Source of the DNA: Falsiroseomonas stagni DSM 19981
GTDB taxonomy: Bacteria > Pseudomonadota > Alphaproteobacteria > Acetobacterales > Acetobacteraceae
Direction: 5' to 3'
Assembly (NCBI RefSeq): GCF_900114315.1
Contig: NZ_FOSQ01000003.1
Span: 310,001 to 374,000 of the forward strand
DNA: 64,000 nucleotides
Below, piece after piece: positions 27,000 through 35,759 of this stretch. A program made the position numbers and the translations under genes. Position 1 is the first letter of the stretch, and every line of letters starts with the position of its first letter. The notes under the pieces are model-generated. The model did no database searches, was not told where the DNA came from, and saw only the letters and a program-made list of their open reading frames with translations.

Positions 27000-27434
27000 T
27001 CAGGCGCGGCGGAAGATGGAATGGCTGCGGCGCGCGGCGATGCGCCACCCCGCCGGGGTGAGCACGAAATCGTCATGGTATTCGACGATCGCTTCCGGCC
27101 CGGTGAGCGGTGCCTCCCCGCCCGCATGGCCTTCGTGCCGATAGACCGTGGCGTAGGAGATGCCGCGCGCGGTCGCCGGCCCCGTCACCGTCACGACGGC
27201 GTTGGAGGAGACGTGGTAGGACAGCACGTCCCGCGGCCGCCGTACCATGAAGTCCCGTAGCGCCGCATGCCCCTTCAGGCTGGCCTTGGGACGGATCCAT
27301 TCGCCGTCCTCGGTGAAGATGCCGACAAAGGCCTCGGCATCATGATGGTCGGCGGCCACGGCGTAGGTGGCGATCAGCTTCAGGCAATCCTGTTCGATCG
27401 CGCGGCGTTCGTCTTCCGTCATCCCCGCGCTCAT
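27000..27434 (-). CDS. NTF2/SnoaL-like protein
   Basis: 144 residues with the cone-shaped NTF2-like fold: ERRAIEQDCLKLIATYAVAADHHDAEAFVGIFTEDGEWIRPKASLKGHAALRDFM at the start, beta strands ending GWRIAARRSHSIFRR. It resembles the small (beta) subunit of ring-hydroxylating oxygenases and SnoaL isomerases. No alpha subunit is near. The start overlaps the Bug receptor stop by 4 bases, so it is in the same operon. Substrate unknown. Confidence 0.8.
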   Translation of the reverse strand: MSAGMTEDERRAIEQDCLKLIATYAVAADHHDAEAFVGIFTEDGEWIRPKASLKGHAALRDFMVRRPRDVLSYHVSSNAVVTVTGPATARGISYATVYRHEGHAGGEAPLTGPEAIVEYHDDFVLTPAGWRIAARRSHSIFRRA

Positions 27435-28426
27435 GTGCCGAGGATGTTGCGGTCATGGATCACGCGGCCCCATTCCTCCCACTCCCGCTCCACCTTGGCG
27501 CGGAGCGCGGGCAGGGGCAGGGGGTCGGTCAGCATGGAGACCTCCGCCGCGCGGGCCCGGCCTTCCGCGCCCAGGGTGATGGCGTTGATCTCGTTGTGCA
27601 GGCGCTCCACGATCTCCGCCGACGTGCCGGCGGGGGCGAGCAGGCCGAGCCAGAAATCCATGGCGAGGCCGGGGGCCACGGTTTCCGACACCAGCGGCGC
27701 ATCGGGGAAGATGGGCGACCGTCTTTCGCCGACGGTGGCGAGCACGCGGCCGCGGCCGGAGGCGATGAGCGGCCTGGCCGTCAGCACATCCAGCAGCGCG
27801 ACATGGACGTCGCCCGAGAGGAAGGCCGCGCCGAGCGGGCCGCCGCCATTATAGGGCAGGTGCACCATCTCCGTCCGCGTCTGGGCCATGAACATCTCCA
27901 TGGCGACGTGGCTGAAGGCGCCGACGCCATGGCTGCCGAGGTTGTACTTGCCCGGATTGGCGCGCAGCTCCGTCACGAAATCGCCGATGGTCCTGGCGGC
28001 GACATTCTGGTTGACGACGATGACGGAAGGGCCGCTCAGCGTGATCGCGATCGGCACCAGGTCGCGCGGCGTGTTGTAGGGCGCGGGGCGGCGCAGATGG
28101 GGGGAGATGAGGAAGCCGCTGTTGGAGGCGTAGAGGATGGTGTGGCCATCGGGGGCCGCGCGCACCGTTGCCAGCGTGCCGACGATGCCGCCCGCGCCCG
28201 GCTTGTTCTCCACCACCACCGGCCGGCCGAGGCGCTGGGCGAGTGGGGCGGCGAGGGTGCGGGAGAAGATGTCGGTCTGGCTGCCCGGTGCGGCGGGGGA
28301 GATCAGGCTGATCGTGCGGCTGGGATAGGCCGTCTGGGCCCAGGCCGGCGACGGCGCCAGGGACGGCGCCACGACGGTTGCGGCGCCTGCCGCGCCGACC
28401 AGGCCGCGGCGCGTGATGCCTCGCAT
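27431..28426 (-). CDS. Bug (TctC-like) periplasmic solute receptor
   Basis: 331 residues. A twin-Arg-like start (MRGITRRGLVGAAGAATVV) and signal peptide to about AWAQ precede the mature receptor. Family motifs: YPSRTISLISPAAPGSQTDIFSR, VVVENKPGAGGIVGT, NPGKYNLGSHGVGAFSHVAMEMF and VHLPYNGGGPLGAAFLSGDV. Bug proteins bind small carboxylates, often aromatic acids. ATG at 28426 has GGAGGAAG upstream. First gene of the minus-strand catabolic operon; no TctA/TctB permease is nearby. The motif at 28486-28508 lies just upstream. Confidence 0.92.
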   Translation of the reverse strand: MRGITRRGLVGAAGAATVVAPSLAPSPAWAQTAYPSRTISLISPAAPGSQTDIFSRTLAAPLAQRLGRPVVVENKPGAGGIVGTLATVRAAPDGHTILYASNSGFLISPHLRRPAPYNTPRDLVPIAITLSGPSVIVVNQNVAARTIGDFVTELRANPGKYNLGSHGVGAFSHVAMEMFMAQTRTEMVHLPYNGGGPLGAAFLSGDVHVALLDVLTARPLIASGRGRVLATVGERRSPIFPDAPLVSETVAPGLAMDFWLGLLAPAGTSAEIVERLHNEINAITLGAEGRARAAEVSMLTDPLPLPALRAKVEREWEEWGRVIHDRNILGT

Positions 28427-28485
28427 GGGACTTCCTCCGCATTGGTCTTCTTGTGGCGGAGACGCTTTCACGCGTGGCAGGGAGC

Positions 28486-28508
28486 GTCAAGCGAAAATCG
28501 ATATTTCG
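28486..28508. promoter_or_regulatory. Candidate GntR operator, copy 1
   Basis: GTCAAGCGAAAATCGATATT (28486-28505) lies between the GntR gene end and the Bug receptor start. 17 or more of its 20 bases recur at 29313-29332 on the other side of the GntR gene. Confidence 0.6.
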
Positions 28509-28517
28509 GCGTGGCGG

Positions 28518-29282
28518 CTAGGCGCCCTGGCCCCAGCGGCTGCGGGGGGTGATGGCGTCGCCCAGGCCCTGGTTGCGGGCGGCGGCCTCGATATCCTCCG
28601 CCGTGCGGCGCAGATGGGCGGCGAGGAGGGCGACGGCATCCTCCTCCGCCCCATCCTGCACGGCCTCCACGATCTGCCCGTGTTCGGCCTGCACGTCGCG
28701 CGACAGGCCGCGCACCAGGCGCGACATGCGGCGGTAGCGTTCGCTCTGCTCATAGAGCGTGGTGCGGAAGCGCATCAGCCAGTCGAGCCCGCAGGCGCCG
28801 ACCAGCGCCGCGTGGAAGCGGGCATGCAGGGCGGACCAGGAATCATGCGCCTCCGCACTGTCACCCGGCAGGGGGTGGCGGCTGGTGCGGAGCGCGGTCC
28901 AGGACGCCTGCACCGCCTCCCGCCACGCCGCGTCGCCGCGGGCCATGGAGCGGCGGAGCGCCAGGCATTCGATCTCGGCCCGCGTCTCCGCCAGGTCGCG
29001 CAGATCGGGCAGGGTCAGCGGGCTGGCGCGGAAGCCGCGCTGGTCTTCGGCCACCACGAGCCCGTCGGCGAGGAGGCGGGAGAGGGCTTCACGGATGATC
29101 GCGGCGCTGACCTTGAAGCGCTGGGCCAGCAGGCCGATCAGCAGCTTCTCCCCGGGCCTGATGCGGCAGGCGATGAGGTCGTCGCGCAGCCGGCCATGCA
29201 CCGCCGTGGTCAGGGTCCGGGCTTCCTCCACGCCCGGGAGGGCGATGGCGACCGGGGTGGTGCGATGGGGGCTCATGGCCAT
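28518..29282 (-). CDS. GntR-family regulator, FCD subfamily
   Basis: 254 residues. An N-terminal winged helix (VHGRLRDDLIACRIRPGEKLLIGLLAQRFKVSAAIIREALSRLLADGLVVAEDQRGFRASP) and a C-terminal FCD effector domain (DLRDLAETRAEIECLALRRS ... ARFHAALVGACGLDWLMRF ... EHGQIVEAVQDG). FCD regulators usually repress catabolic operons and release DNA on binding a carboxylate. Double ATG at 29282/29276. It is flanked by the shared operator-like motif and by the Bug operon on one side and the MetE-like gene on the other, which it probably controls. Confidence 0.9.
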   Translation of the reverse strand: MAMSPHRTTPVAIALPGVEEARTLTTAVHGRLRDDLIACRIRPGEKLLIGLLAQRFKVSAAIIREALSRLLADGLVVAEDQRGFRASPLTLPDLRDLAETRAEIECLALRRSMARGDAAWREAVQASWTALRTSRHPLPGDSAEAHDSWSALHARFHAALVGACGLDWLMRFRTTLYEQSERYRRMSRLVRGLSRDVQAEHGQIVEAVQDGAEEDAVALLAAHLRRTAEDIEAAARNQGLGDAITPRSRWGQGA

Positions 29283-29312
29283 GCCGGAGGATTGGCGAAA
29301 CCCGCTTCCACG

Positions 29313-29334
29313 GTCAAACGAAAAACGATATTCG
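29313..29334. promoter_or_regulatory. Candidate GntR operator, copy 2
   Basis: GTCAAACGAAAAACGATATT (29313-29332), nearly identical to the copy at 28486, in the 144-base divergent gap between the GntR gene and the MetE-like gene. Suggests autoregulation plus control of the divergent transcript. Confidence 0.6.
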
Positions 29335-29426
29335 ACGGGCATCGGCGTCCCCGACGCCCAAGCCGGCAGTGCCGGCGGCCAGACGCGCTGCCGGCAGCGG
29401 TGCCGGCGACCAGTGAGGATCAAGGC

Positions 29427-30458
29427 ATGAGCCAGACGCTGCTGCCCACCACCGTCGTCGGCAGCTACCCCCAGCCGGCCTGGCTCGTGGACCATGACCG
29501 GCTGCGCAGCCGCCTGGTGCCGCGCATCCGCACCCCCGACATCTGGCGGATCGAGGAGCCGCGCCTGGAACAGGCGCAGGACGACGCGACGCTGATCGCG
29601 ATGCGGGACATGGAACGCGCCGGCATCGACATCATCACCGATGGCGAGATCCGGCGGGAGAGCTACTCCAACCACTTCTCCTGCGCGCTCGAAGGCATCG
29701 AACACGTCGTGCCCGGCGAGATCATCGGCCGCACCGGCAAGCCGACGCTGGTGCCGCGCATCGTCGGCCGCATCCGCCGCATCCGCGCGGTGGAGGTCCG
29801 CGATGTCGCCTTCGCGCGGGCCAACACGGACCGCCCGGTGAAGATCACGCTGCCTGGCCCCTTCACTATGACCGCGCAGTGCAAGAACGAGTTCTATGGT
29901 GACGAGGCCGAGGTGGCGATGGATTTCGCCGCCGCGCTGAACGAGGAGATCCGGGAACTGAAGGCCGCGGGCGCCGATGTGATCCAGCTCGATGAGCCCT
30001 GGATGCAGGCGTTCCCGGACCGCGCGCGCCGCTTCGCCATCGCCGCCATCAACCGCGCGCTGGAAGGGATCGAGGGCACGACCGCCATCCATCTCTGCTT
30101 CGGCTACGCCGCGATGGTGAGCAGCAAGCCCACGGGCTATTCCTTCCTGCCCGAACTCTCCGCCGCCAACGCCCAGCAGATCTCGATCGAGGCGGCGCAG
30201 CCGAAGCTCGACCTCGGCATCCTGCGCGACCTGCCGGGCAAGACGGTGATGGTCGGCGTCATCGACCTCGGCACCACGGAGGTCGAGACGGCGGAGACGG
30301 TGGCGGGCCGCATCCGGGAGGCGATGAAGGTGCTGCCGCCGGAGCGGATCGTGCCCGCGCCGGATTGCGGCATGAAGTACCTGTCGCGGGAGACCGCCTT
30401 CGCCAAGCTGAAGGCGCTGGCGGATGGCGCGGCGATCGTGCGGCGCGAGATCGCGTGA
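29427..30458 (+). CDS. MetE C-terminal-like cobalamin-independent methyltransferase
   Basis: 343 residues, equal to only the catalytic (C-terminal) half of MetE. TTVVGSYPQPAWLVD opens the TIM barrel; FGY preceded by IHLC (His-x-Cys) and PDCGMKYL (Cys) provide the zinc site. QLDEPWMQAFPD matches the substrate pocket region. Short MetE-like proteins transfer methyl groups to thiols from varied donors and need not make methionine. ATG at 29427 follows GAGG. Coupled by GTGA overlap to the dehydrogenase. Its context beside an aromatic-type catabolic operon hints at demethylation, which is inference. Confidence 0.85.
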   Translation: MSQTLLPTTVVGSYPQPAWLVDHDRLRSRLVPRIRTPDIWRIEEPRLEQAQDDATLIAMRDMERAGIDIITDGEIRRESYSNHFSCALEGIEHVVPGEIIGRTGKPTLVPRIVGRIRRIRAVEVRDVAFARANTDRPVKITLPGPFTMTAQCKNEFYGDEAEVAMDFAAALNEEIRELKAAGADVIQLDEPWMQAFPDRARRFAIAAINRALEGIEGTTAIHLCFGYAAMVSSKPTGYSFLPELSAANAQQISIEAAQPKLDLGILRDLPGKTVMVGVIDLGTTEVETAETVAGRIREAMKVLPPERIVPAPDCGMKYLSRETAFAKLKALADGAAIVRREIA

Positions 30459-31411
30459 CAATCCTGGTGTTCGGCGAGGGGGTGGACCTCTCGCTCGACG
30501 CCCTCTCGGCCGCGGCGCCGGGGTATGACTACGTCCTCGCCGATGGCGGGGAGGGGATGATGCGGGCGGCGGCGGAGGCGGAGGTCATCATCGGCCTCGC
30601 CCACGCCATCCCCGGCCGCGTGCTGGCGGCCGCAACCCGGCTGCGCTGGATCCAGGCGCTGACAGCCGGGACGGACCAGCTGGAGGCGCTGCCCGAATTG
30701 CGGCCCGACGTGCTGGTGACGGCGATGCGCGGCATCCAGGGGCCGCAGATGGCGGAACTCGCCTTCCTGATGATGCTGTCGCTGCTGCGCGACATGCGCG
30801 GCGTGCTGGAACGCCAGGCGGCGCGGGTGTGGGACCGCAGGCCGCAGCGGCTGCTGCAGGGGCGCACCGTCACGATCCTCGGCGTCGGCGCCATCGCGGA
30901 GCATCTGGCGGAACGCTGCCGGCTGTTCGGCATGACGGTGATCGGCGTCAGCAATGGCCGGGCGCGGGTGCCGCATTTCGACGCGATCCTGCCGCGCGAT
31001 CGCCTGGCCGAGGCCGCGTCGCGCACCGATTTCCTGGTCGTGCTGGTGCCCTATGCGGCGGAGACGCGCCACATCGTCGATGCCGGCGTGCTGGCGGCCA
31101 TGCGGCCCGACGCCTTCCTCATCAACATCGCCCGCGGCGCGGTGGTGGATGAGGCGGCGCTGGCGGCGTGCCTCGCGGCGGGCGGGATTGCCGGCGCCGG
31201 GCTCGATGTCTTCGCGACCGAGCCGCTGCCGAAGGAAAGCCCGCTCTGGGCGATGCCGAATGTCATCGTCACGCCGCATGTCGGCGGCGTCAGCGACATC
31301 TACATGCAGCAGGCCCTGCCGGCGGTGGCGGAGAATCTGCGGGCGTGGCGGGAGAAGGGGCCTTCCGGGCTGCGCAACCTCGTGCAGCGGCGGGGCGCGG
31401 CGTCGGCGTAG
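30455..31411 (+). CDS. D-isomer-specific 2-hydroxyacid dehydrogenase
   Basis: 318 residues from a GTG that overlaps the preceding stop. NAD-binding domain with VTILGVGAIAEHLAERC, catalytic Arg in LINIARGAVVDE, Glu in VFATEPLPKE and His in IVTPHVGG. Reduces or oxidises a 2-keto/2-hydroxy acid. The third Gly of the usual G-x-G-x2-G is Ala here, which is tolerated in some members. Co-translated with the MetE-like protein. Confidence 0.9.
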   Translation: MTILVFGEGVDLSLDALSAAAPGYDYVLADGGEGMMRAAAEAEVIIGLAHAIPGRVLAAATRLRWIQALTAGTDQLEALPELRPDVLVTAMRGIQGPQMAELAFLMMLSLLRDMRGVLERQAARVWDRRPQRLLQGRTVTILGVGAIAEHLAERCRLFGMTVIGVSNGRARVPHFDAILPRDRLAEAASRTDFLVVLVPYAAETRHIVDAGVLAAMRPDAFLINIARGAVVDEAALAACLAAGGIAGAGLDVFATEPLPKESPLWAMPNVIVTPHVGGVSDIYMQQALPAVAENLRAWREKGPSGLRNLVQRRGAASA

Positions 31412-31480
31412 GGGTCGTCCTCCGGCGGCAGGCGCCGCGCAGCCGGTGGACGATCCCGCCGATCACAAGCCGCCTGTTCC

Positions 31481-32917
31481 TCACCACACAGGCAGGCCCT
31501 CGGCTGCGGTGGCGACGATGCGGGCCGCGTCGGGCTGCAGCAGGAAGCCATCGCGCAGGTTGCGCTCCGTCACCTCCCGCACGCGCTGCAGATAGGCGTC
31601 GCGCGACGGGTGGAGGCGGCGCAGGGTCGCCGCATCGAAGGGGACATGCGTGCCAGCCTGGCGGCAGGCGCCGTCCGGCACCGGGGCCACGCCGCCCGCA
31701 TTCCAGCCCGTGTTGAGCGCCACCGGCACCTCGACATCGGCCAGGCGGACGCCGCCACGCGCGATGCCGTGCTCGTCGCGCAGCGCCACCGGCGGATCGC
31801 GGGAGAGATCCACGTCCATCGGCGCGGGCATCGAGGGCGGGCGCTCGCCCCCCAGCCAGCGCGCGGTCCAGGCATAGGCCGCCTGGGTGACCAGGTGCAG
31901 CCGCACGCGGCTGCGGGCGGGGTCGATGCAATTCGCGGTGTCCGGCGTGATGCCGCGCACGCCGACGTCGCGGAAGCGCACCGGGCTGTTGACGACGAAA
32001 TTGTGGTAGTCGCTGTGGGAGGAGCCCGCGATCTCCCAGGCAATGTAGCGGTCCGTGTCCGGTCGCCGCAGCCGCGCTTCGGACCGCAGCAGGTCCCATT
32101 CGCTGATGATCTTGAAGACGGGCTGGCGCACATCGGTGCGGATCGGGATGTCGATCGGCCCGCCGAGCACGAAGGCGGCGTAGATGGGATCGAGCGGATG
32201 CACCACGTTCGCATAGGTCGCCAGGTTGACCGAGGACTGCGAATCGCCGGTGGCGATCAGCGTCCGCGCGCCGGGCAGCCCGCCCAGCGGATCGACGCCG
32301 CGCGGCCGCGCGATGGCCTGGCCCGCCTGGCTGAAGATGTCCCATTTCAGGCTGTCATCGGTGATGGTCCCGCCCGCCGTCACGTCCAGCGTGCCATACC
32401 GGCGCGGGTTCCAGGCGCGCAGGCCGTTCGGCGTGCCGTGCACGCCCGCGCGCTGCGGCCCGACGCCGACCCAGGCATAGCCTTCGCGGATGAAATACTC
32501 CGACGCGCGGTACCACTGCACGTCGAGTTCCCAGTTGTTGGTGACGTTCTGCCACTCCACGATCACGCGCCCGTTGAAGCGCGCCGGATCGGCGGGGCGG
32601 CGCACCACCAGGCGGATGCGATAAGGGTGGCCATCGCTCACCACCCGCGCCGGCTCCTCCGAGGCCGCAGCGGCGCAGAGCGTCTGCGGGCAGGCGGTCG
32701 TGTAGCGGTTCGCCGTGCCCGCAAGGAAGAACTCCTCCTCGACATAGCCGCCCCCCGGCGGGAAGAGGGTCGTGGCGAGGAAGGGATAGTCGCGCGCGGG
32801 ATCGCCTGGCGCGACGGTCGCGGGGACGGGGGCGGTGACGACGGGATCCGGGATCGCCCGGGCCGGTGACGCCGCAAGGCCGAGCAGCAGTGCAGCAGCG
32901 GCCAGCGCGCGGATCAT
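31481..32917 (-). CDS. Secreted alpha/beta-hydrolase-domain protein
   Basis: 478 residues with a signal peptide (MIRALAAAALLLGLAASPARA). It fits the large alpha/beta-hydrolase-domain family of roughly 450-500 residues. GDSQSSVNLATYANVVHPL has the nucleophile Ser in an unusual G-D-S-Q-S elbow; HSDYHNFVVNSP and a later Asp-rich part may supply the rest of the triad. Substrate unknown, likely an ester. Its start overlaps the next upstream hydrolase by 4 bases. Last gene of the dctP operon. Confidence 0.8.
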   Translation of the reverse strand: MIRALAAAALLLGLAASPARAIPDPVVTAPVPATVAPGDPARDYPFLATTLFPPGGGYVEEEFFLAGTANRYTTACPQTLCAAAASEEPARVVSDGHPYRIRLVVRRPADPARFNGRVIVEWQNVTNNWELDVQWYRASEYFIREGYAWVGVGPQRAGVHGTPNGLRAWNPRRYGTLDVTAGGTITDDSLKWDIFSQAGQAIARPRGVDPLGGLPGARTLIATGDSQSSVNLATYANVVHPLDPIYAAFVLGGPIDIPIRTDVRQPVFKIISEWDLLRSEARLRRPDTDRYIAWEIAGSSHSDYHNFVVNSPVRFRDVGVRGITPDTANCIDPARSRVRLHLVTQAAYAWTARWLGGERPPSMPAPMDVDLSRDPPVALRDEHGIARGGVRLADVEVPVALNTGWNAGGVAPVPDGACRQAGTHVPFDAATLRRLHPSRDAYLQRVREVTERNLRDGFLLQPDAARIVATAAEGLPVW

Positions 32918-33993
32918 CGCCCGCTCCTCCCGCTGCCGAGCGTCGTGGCGAAGAAGTCCAGCGTGCGCGCCAGCATCGCGCGGCTGGTGTCGCGCGTCTG
33001 GTCGTGGCTGCCGCCGATGAAGCTGTGGTCGATGCCGGGGAGGATGACGAGATCCGCGGCGACGCTGGCGGTGCGCAGCCGCTGGTGGAATTCCTGCGAC
33101 TGCGCCACCGGCACGGTGCGATCCGCATCGCCATGGATCAGCAGAAAGGGCGGGTCGCTGCGGTCGACGTAATGCGCGGGGCTCGGCGTATTCAGCCGTT
33201 CCTCAGGGCAGGTCGCGCTGCCGCAGTTGAGGTAGGGATGCTCGCGGTGGTTTGTCGTGCCGGCCGGCGGGCGGCGCAGCGTCGCGAAGTCGAAGATGCC
33301 GTACCAGGCGGCGACGGCCTGCGCGCAGTCGGATTGCTGCAGCAGCCCGGCGGGCGGGCTGATCGGCTGTTCGACATTGGCGTTCATCCGCGGCGCCACG
33401 ACGGGTGGCGCCAGGGCCTCCACGCCGCAACTCGTGCCCGCCAGCGCCGCCAGCTGCCCGCCGGAGGAGGCGCCCCAGAGCCCGACCCTCTCCCGGTCGA
33501 TCCCCCAGCGATGCGCATGGGCGCGCAGGAACCGGATCGCCGTCTTCACGTCGTGGATGGCGGCCGGGAAGGGTTCCTCCCCGGCGAAGCGATAGGCGAC
33601 GGAGGCGACGACGAAGCCCTCCGCCGCGACGGAGGCCAGGACCTCCGGCCAGTTCGCGAAGGCGGCTGAAAGCCGCGGCCCGCCGCCCATCCAGCCGCCG
33701 CCATGGATGTAGACGATGAGGGGCCTCGGCCCGCCGCCCGGCGGCGGCAGATAGAGGTCGAGCTTCATGGGCCGGTAGCCCGCGATGGTCGAATAGGTGA
33801 TGTCGGCCAGCCCCGTGACGCCACCCGTGAAGGTGTGGCGCCGTTCCGGCCAGGGTTCGTGCACATCGCCGAAGATGCGGTAGTTCACGACCGCCTGGCC
33901 GGCCACCCGTTCGCCGGGCGTTTCGGCCAGGGCGACGCCGCCCCAGGCCAGGATACCGAGCGCGAGGCCCGACAGGCCCTTCCACATCGTCAT
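32914..33993 (-). CDS. Secreted esterase, BD-FAE/HSL-like alpha/beta hydrolase
   Basis: 359 residues with a signal peptide (LSGLALGILAWGGVALA). Oxyanion motif VYIHGGGWMGGG, nucleophile GLWGASSGGQLAAL, acid in LIHGDADRTVPV and His in PGIDHSFIGG. This layout is seen in feruloyl-esterase-like and carboxylesterases. A Cys-rich insert near residues 190-250 may form disulfides in the periplasm. It lies 16 bases after aroQ in the TRAP operon, and its stop overlaps the next hydrolase. Confidence 0.85.
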   Translation of the reverse strand: MTMWKGLSGLALGILAWGGVALAETPGERVAGQAVVNYRIFGDVHEPWPERRHTFTGGVTGLADITYSTIAGYRPMKLDLYLPPPGGGPRPLIVYIHGGGWMGGGPRLSAAFANWPEVLASVAAEGFVVASVAYRFAGEEPFPAAIHDVKTAIRFLRAHAHRWGIDRERVGLWGASSGGQLAALAGTSCGVEALAPPVVAPRMNANVEQPISPPAGLLQQSDCAQAVAAWYGIFDFATLRRPPAGTTNHREHPYLNCGSATCPEERLNTPSPAHYVDRSDPPFLLIHGDADRTVPVAQSQEFHQRLRTASVAADLVILPGIDHSFIGGSHDQTRDTSRAMLARTLDFFATTLGSGRSGR

Positions 33994-34009
33994 CGATCCT
34001 TCCTCCCCG

Positions 34010-34456
34010 TCAGTTGGCGGCGTTATCGAGCATCTCCCGCAGCGACCGGATCGCGGTGGCGTAGCCGCGCGCGCCGAGGCCCGCGATCACCGCCGTCGCC
34101 ACGGTGGAGACCAGCGAATGCTGGTGCAGCGCATCGCGGCGATGGATGTTGGAGATATGCAGTTCCACGACCGGCCGCGTGAACATCCGCAGCGCATCGA
34201 CCAGCGGGATGGAGCGGAAGCTGAGCCCGGCGGGGTTGATCACCAGGCCGGCCGCGTCGCTGTCGATGGCGTCGTGGATCCACTCCACCAGCTGGCCCTC
34301 GTAGTTGGTCTGGCGGAACACGACCGTGTCCGGCCCGGCAGCGTCGCGGCACAGCGCCTCGATCTCCGCCAGGGTGGTGCGGCCGTAGATCTCGGGCTCC
34401 CGCTTGCCGAGGCGATCCAGGTTGGGGCCGTTCAGCACATGCAGCCTGCGGGTCAT
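34010..34456 (-). CDS. aroQ: Type II 3-dehydroquinate dehydratase, divergent form
   Basis: 148 residues, normal AroQ length. Converts 3-dehydroquinate to 3-dehydroshikimate. LNGPNLDRLGKREPEIYG (active-site Arg and Tyr region), INPAGLSFRSIPLVDAL, VELHISNIHRRDALHQHS and VIAGLGARGY align along the family. In the second motif the usual Tyr-Thr-His-Thr-Ser reads Leu-Ser-Phe-Arg-Ser, so the substrate-binding His is Phe. Its place between a TRAP transporter and two secreted esterases points to quinate/shikimate catabolism or a related acid rather than aromatic amino-acid synthesis. Confidence 0.85.
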   Translation of the reverse strand: MTRRLHVLNGPNLDRLGKREPEIYGRTTLAEIEALCRDAAGPDTVVFRQTNYEGQLVEWIHDAIDSDAAGLVINPAGLSFRSIPLVDALRMFTRPVVELHISNIHRRDALHQHSLVSTVATAVIAGLGARGYATAIRSLREMLDNAAN

Positions 34457-34461
34457 CGCGT

Positions 34462-35757
34462 TCAGCCTTGGTAGCCGAGCTGCCGCGGCAGCCAGAGCAC
34501 GAGTTCGGGGACGTAGGTGATGAGCGCGAGCGCCGCGATCATGGCGAGCAGGAAGGGCAGCGTGTCCCGCACCACCGCCATCAGCGGCTGGTTCGACAGC
34601 TTGGCGACGATGAACAGCAGCAGCCCGTAGGGCGGCGTCACGAGGCCGATCATGATGTTGACGACGACCATGACGCCGAAATGCACCATGTCCACGCCCA
34701 GCGCCTGGGCGGCGGGCACCAGCACGGGCACCACGATCAGCAGGATGGTGCTGCCTTCCATCAGGCAGCCCAGCACCAGCAGGATGATGTTCACCAGCAG
34801 CAGGAACTGCCACTGCGACAATTCCCAGCCAGCCAGGATGCCGCGCACGGCATTGGGCACGTTCTCGCTGGTGATGACGAAGTTCAGCGCCAGCGCGCCG
34901 GCGATCAGCATGCCGATGGCGGCGGTGGACCGCGCGCTGTCCACCACTGCGGACCAGGTCTGGCGCAGCGTCAGGCTGCGGTAGAAGACGGCGGCGATCA
35001 GCCAGGCATAGGCGGCGGCGACGGCCGCGGCTTCCGTCGGCGTCATCACCCCGCCATAGATGCCGCCCAGCAGGATGACGGGCATCAGCAGCGCGGGCAG
35101 TGCCTCCACCGTCAGGCGCGGCACTTCGCGCAGCGGCACCTTCTCCGCGATCGGCCAGTTGTGGCGATGCGCCATCCAGCTGTTGATGCCCATCTGCGCC
35201 GCCGCCATCAGCAGCCCGGGGATCACGCCGCCCAGGAACAGGTAGCCGATGGAGGCATCGGCGACGAGCGCGTAGAGCACCATCGGGATGGAGGGCGGGA
35301 TGATCGGCCCGATCACGGCGGTGACCGCGGTGAGGGCAGCGGCGTAGCTCGGCGTGTAGATGCCGCCCTTCGTCATCATGTCGATCTGCACCTTGCCGCT
35401 GCCGGCGGCATCGGCGACGGCGGAACCGGACATGCCCGCGAAGATCACGCTCTGCACGATATTGACGTGGCCGAGCCCGCCGCGGAAGCGGCCCACCAGC
35501 AGGTCGCAGAAGCGCAGCAGCCGGTCCGTCAGGCTGCCCGCATTCATCAGCCCCGCGGAGAAGATGAAGAGCGGCACGGCCAGCAGCACATAGCTGCCGT
35601 TCAGCCCGTTCAGAACCTGCTCCGCCGCGATCGACATGTCCTGGCCCGAGGCGCCGAGATAGACGATGGAGGCGCAGATCATCGCGACGCCGATCGGCAG
35701 GCCGAGGCAGGAGAGGCCGAGCAGGGTGATGAGGCAGAGCGTGAGGGGGGAGAGCAT
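34462..35757 (-). CDS. dctM: TRAP transporter large permease (DctM)
   Basis: 431 residues, about 12 membrane segments, the sodium-driven transport subunit of a TRAP system. SGSAVADAAGSGKVQIDMM, GPIIPPSIPMVLYA and FGVMVVVNIMIGLVTPPYGLLLF are the DctM hallmarks. Two bases from dctQ upstream and 5 from aroQ downstream. Substrate likely a carboxylate; identity inferred only from neighbours. Confidence 0.96.
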   Translation of the reverse strand: MLSPLTLCLITLLGLSCLGLPIGVAMICASIVYLGASGQDMSIAAEQVLNGLNGSYVLLAVPLFIFSAGLMNAGSLTDRLLRFCDLLVGRFRGGLGHVNIVQSVIFAGMSGSAVADAAGSGKVQIDMMTKGGIYTPSYAAALTAVTAVIGPIIPPSIPMVLYALVADASIGYLFLGGVIPGLLMAAAQMGINSWMAHRHNWPIAEKVPLREVPRLTVEALPALLMPVILLGGIYGGVMTPTEAAAVAAAYAWLIAAVFYRSLTLRQTWSAVVDSARSTAAIGMLIAGALALNFVITSENVPNAVRGILAGWELSQWQFLLLVNIILLVLGCLMEGSTILLIVVPVLVPAAQALGVDMVHFGVMVVVNIMIGLVTPPYGLLLFIVAKLSNQPLMAVVRDTLPFLLAMIAALALITYVPELVLWLPRQLGYQG

Positions 35758-35759
35758 GG

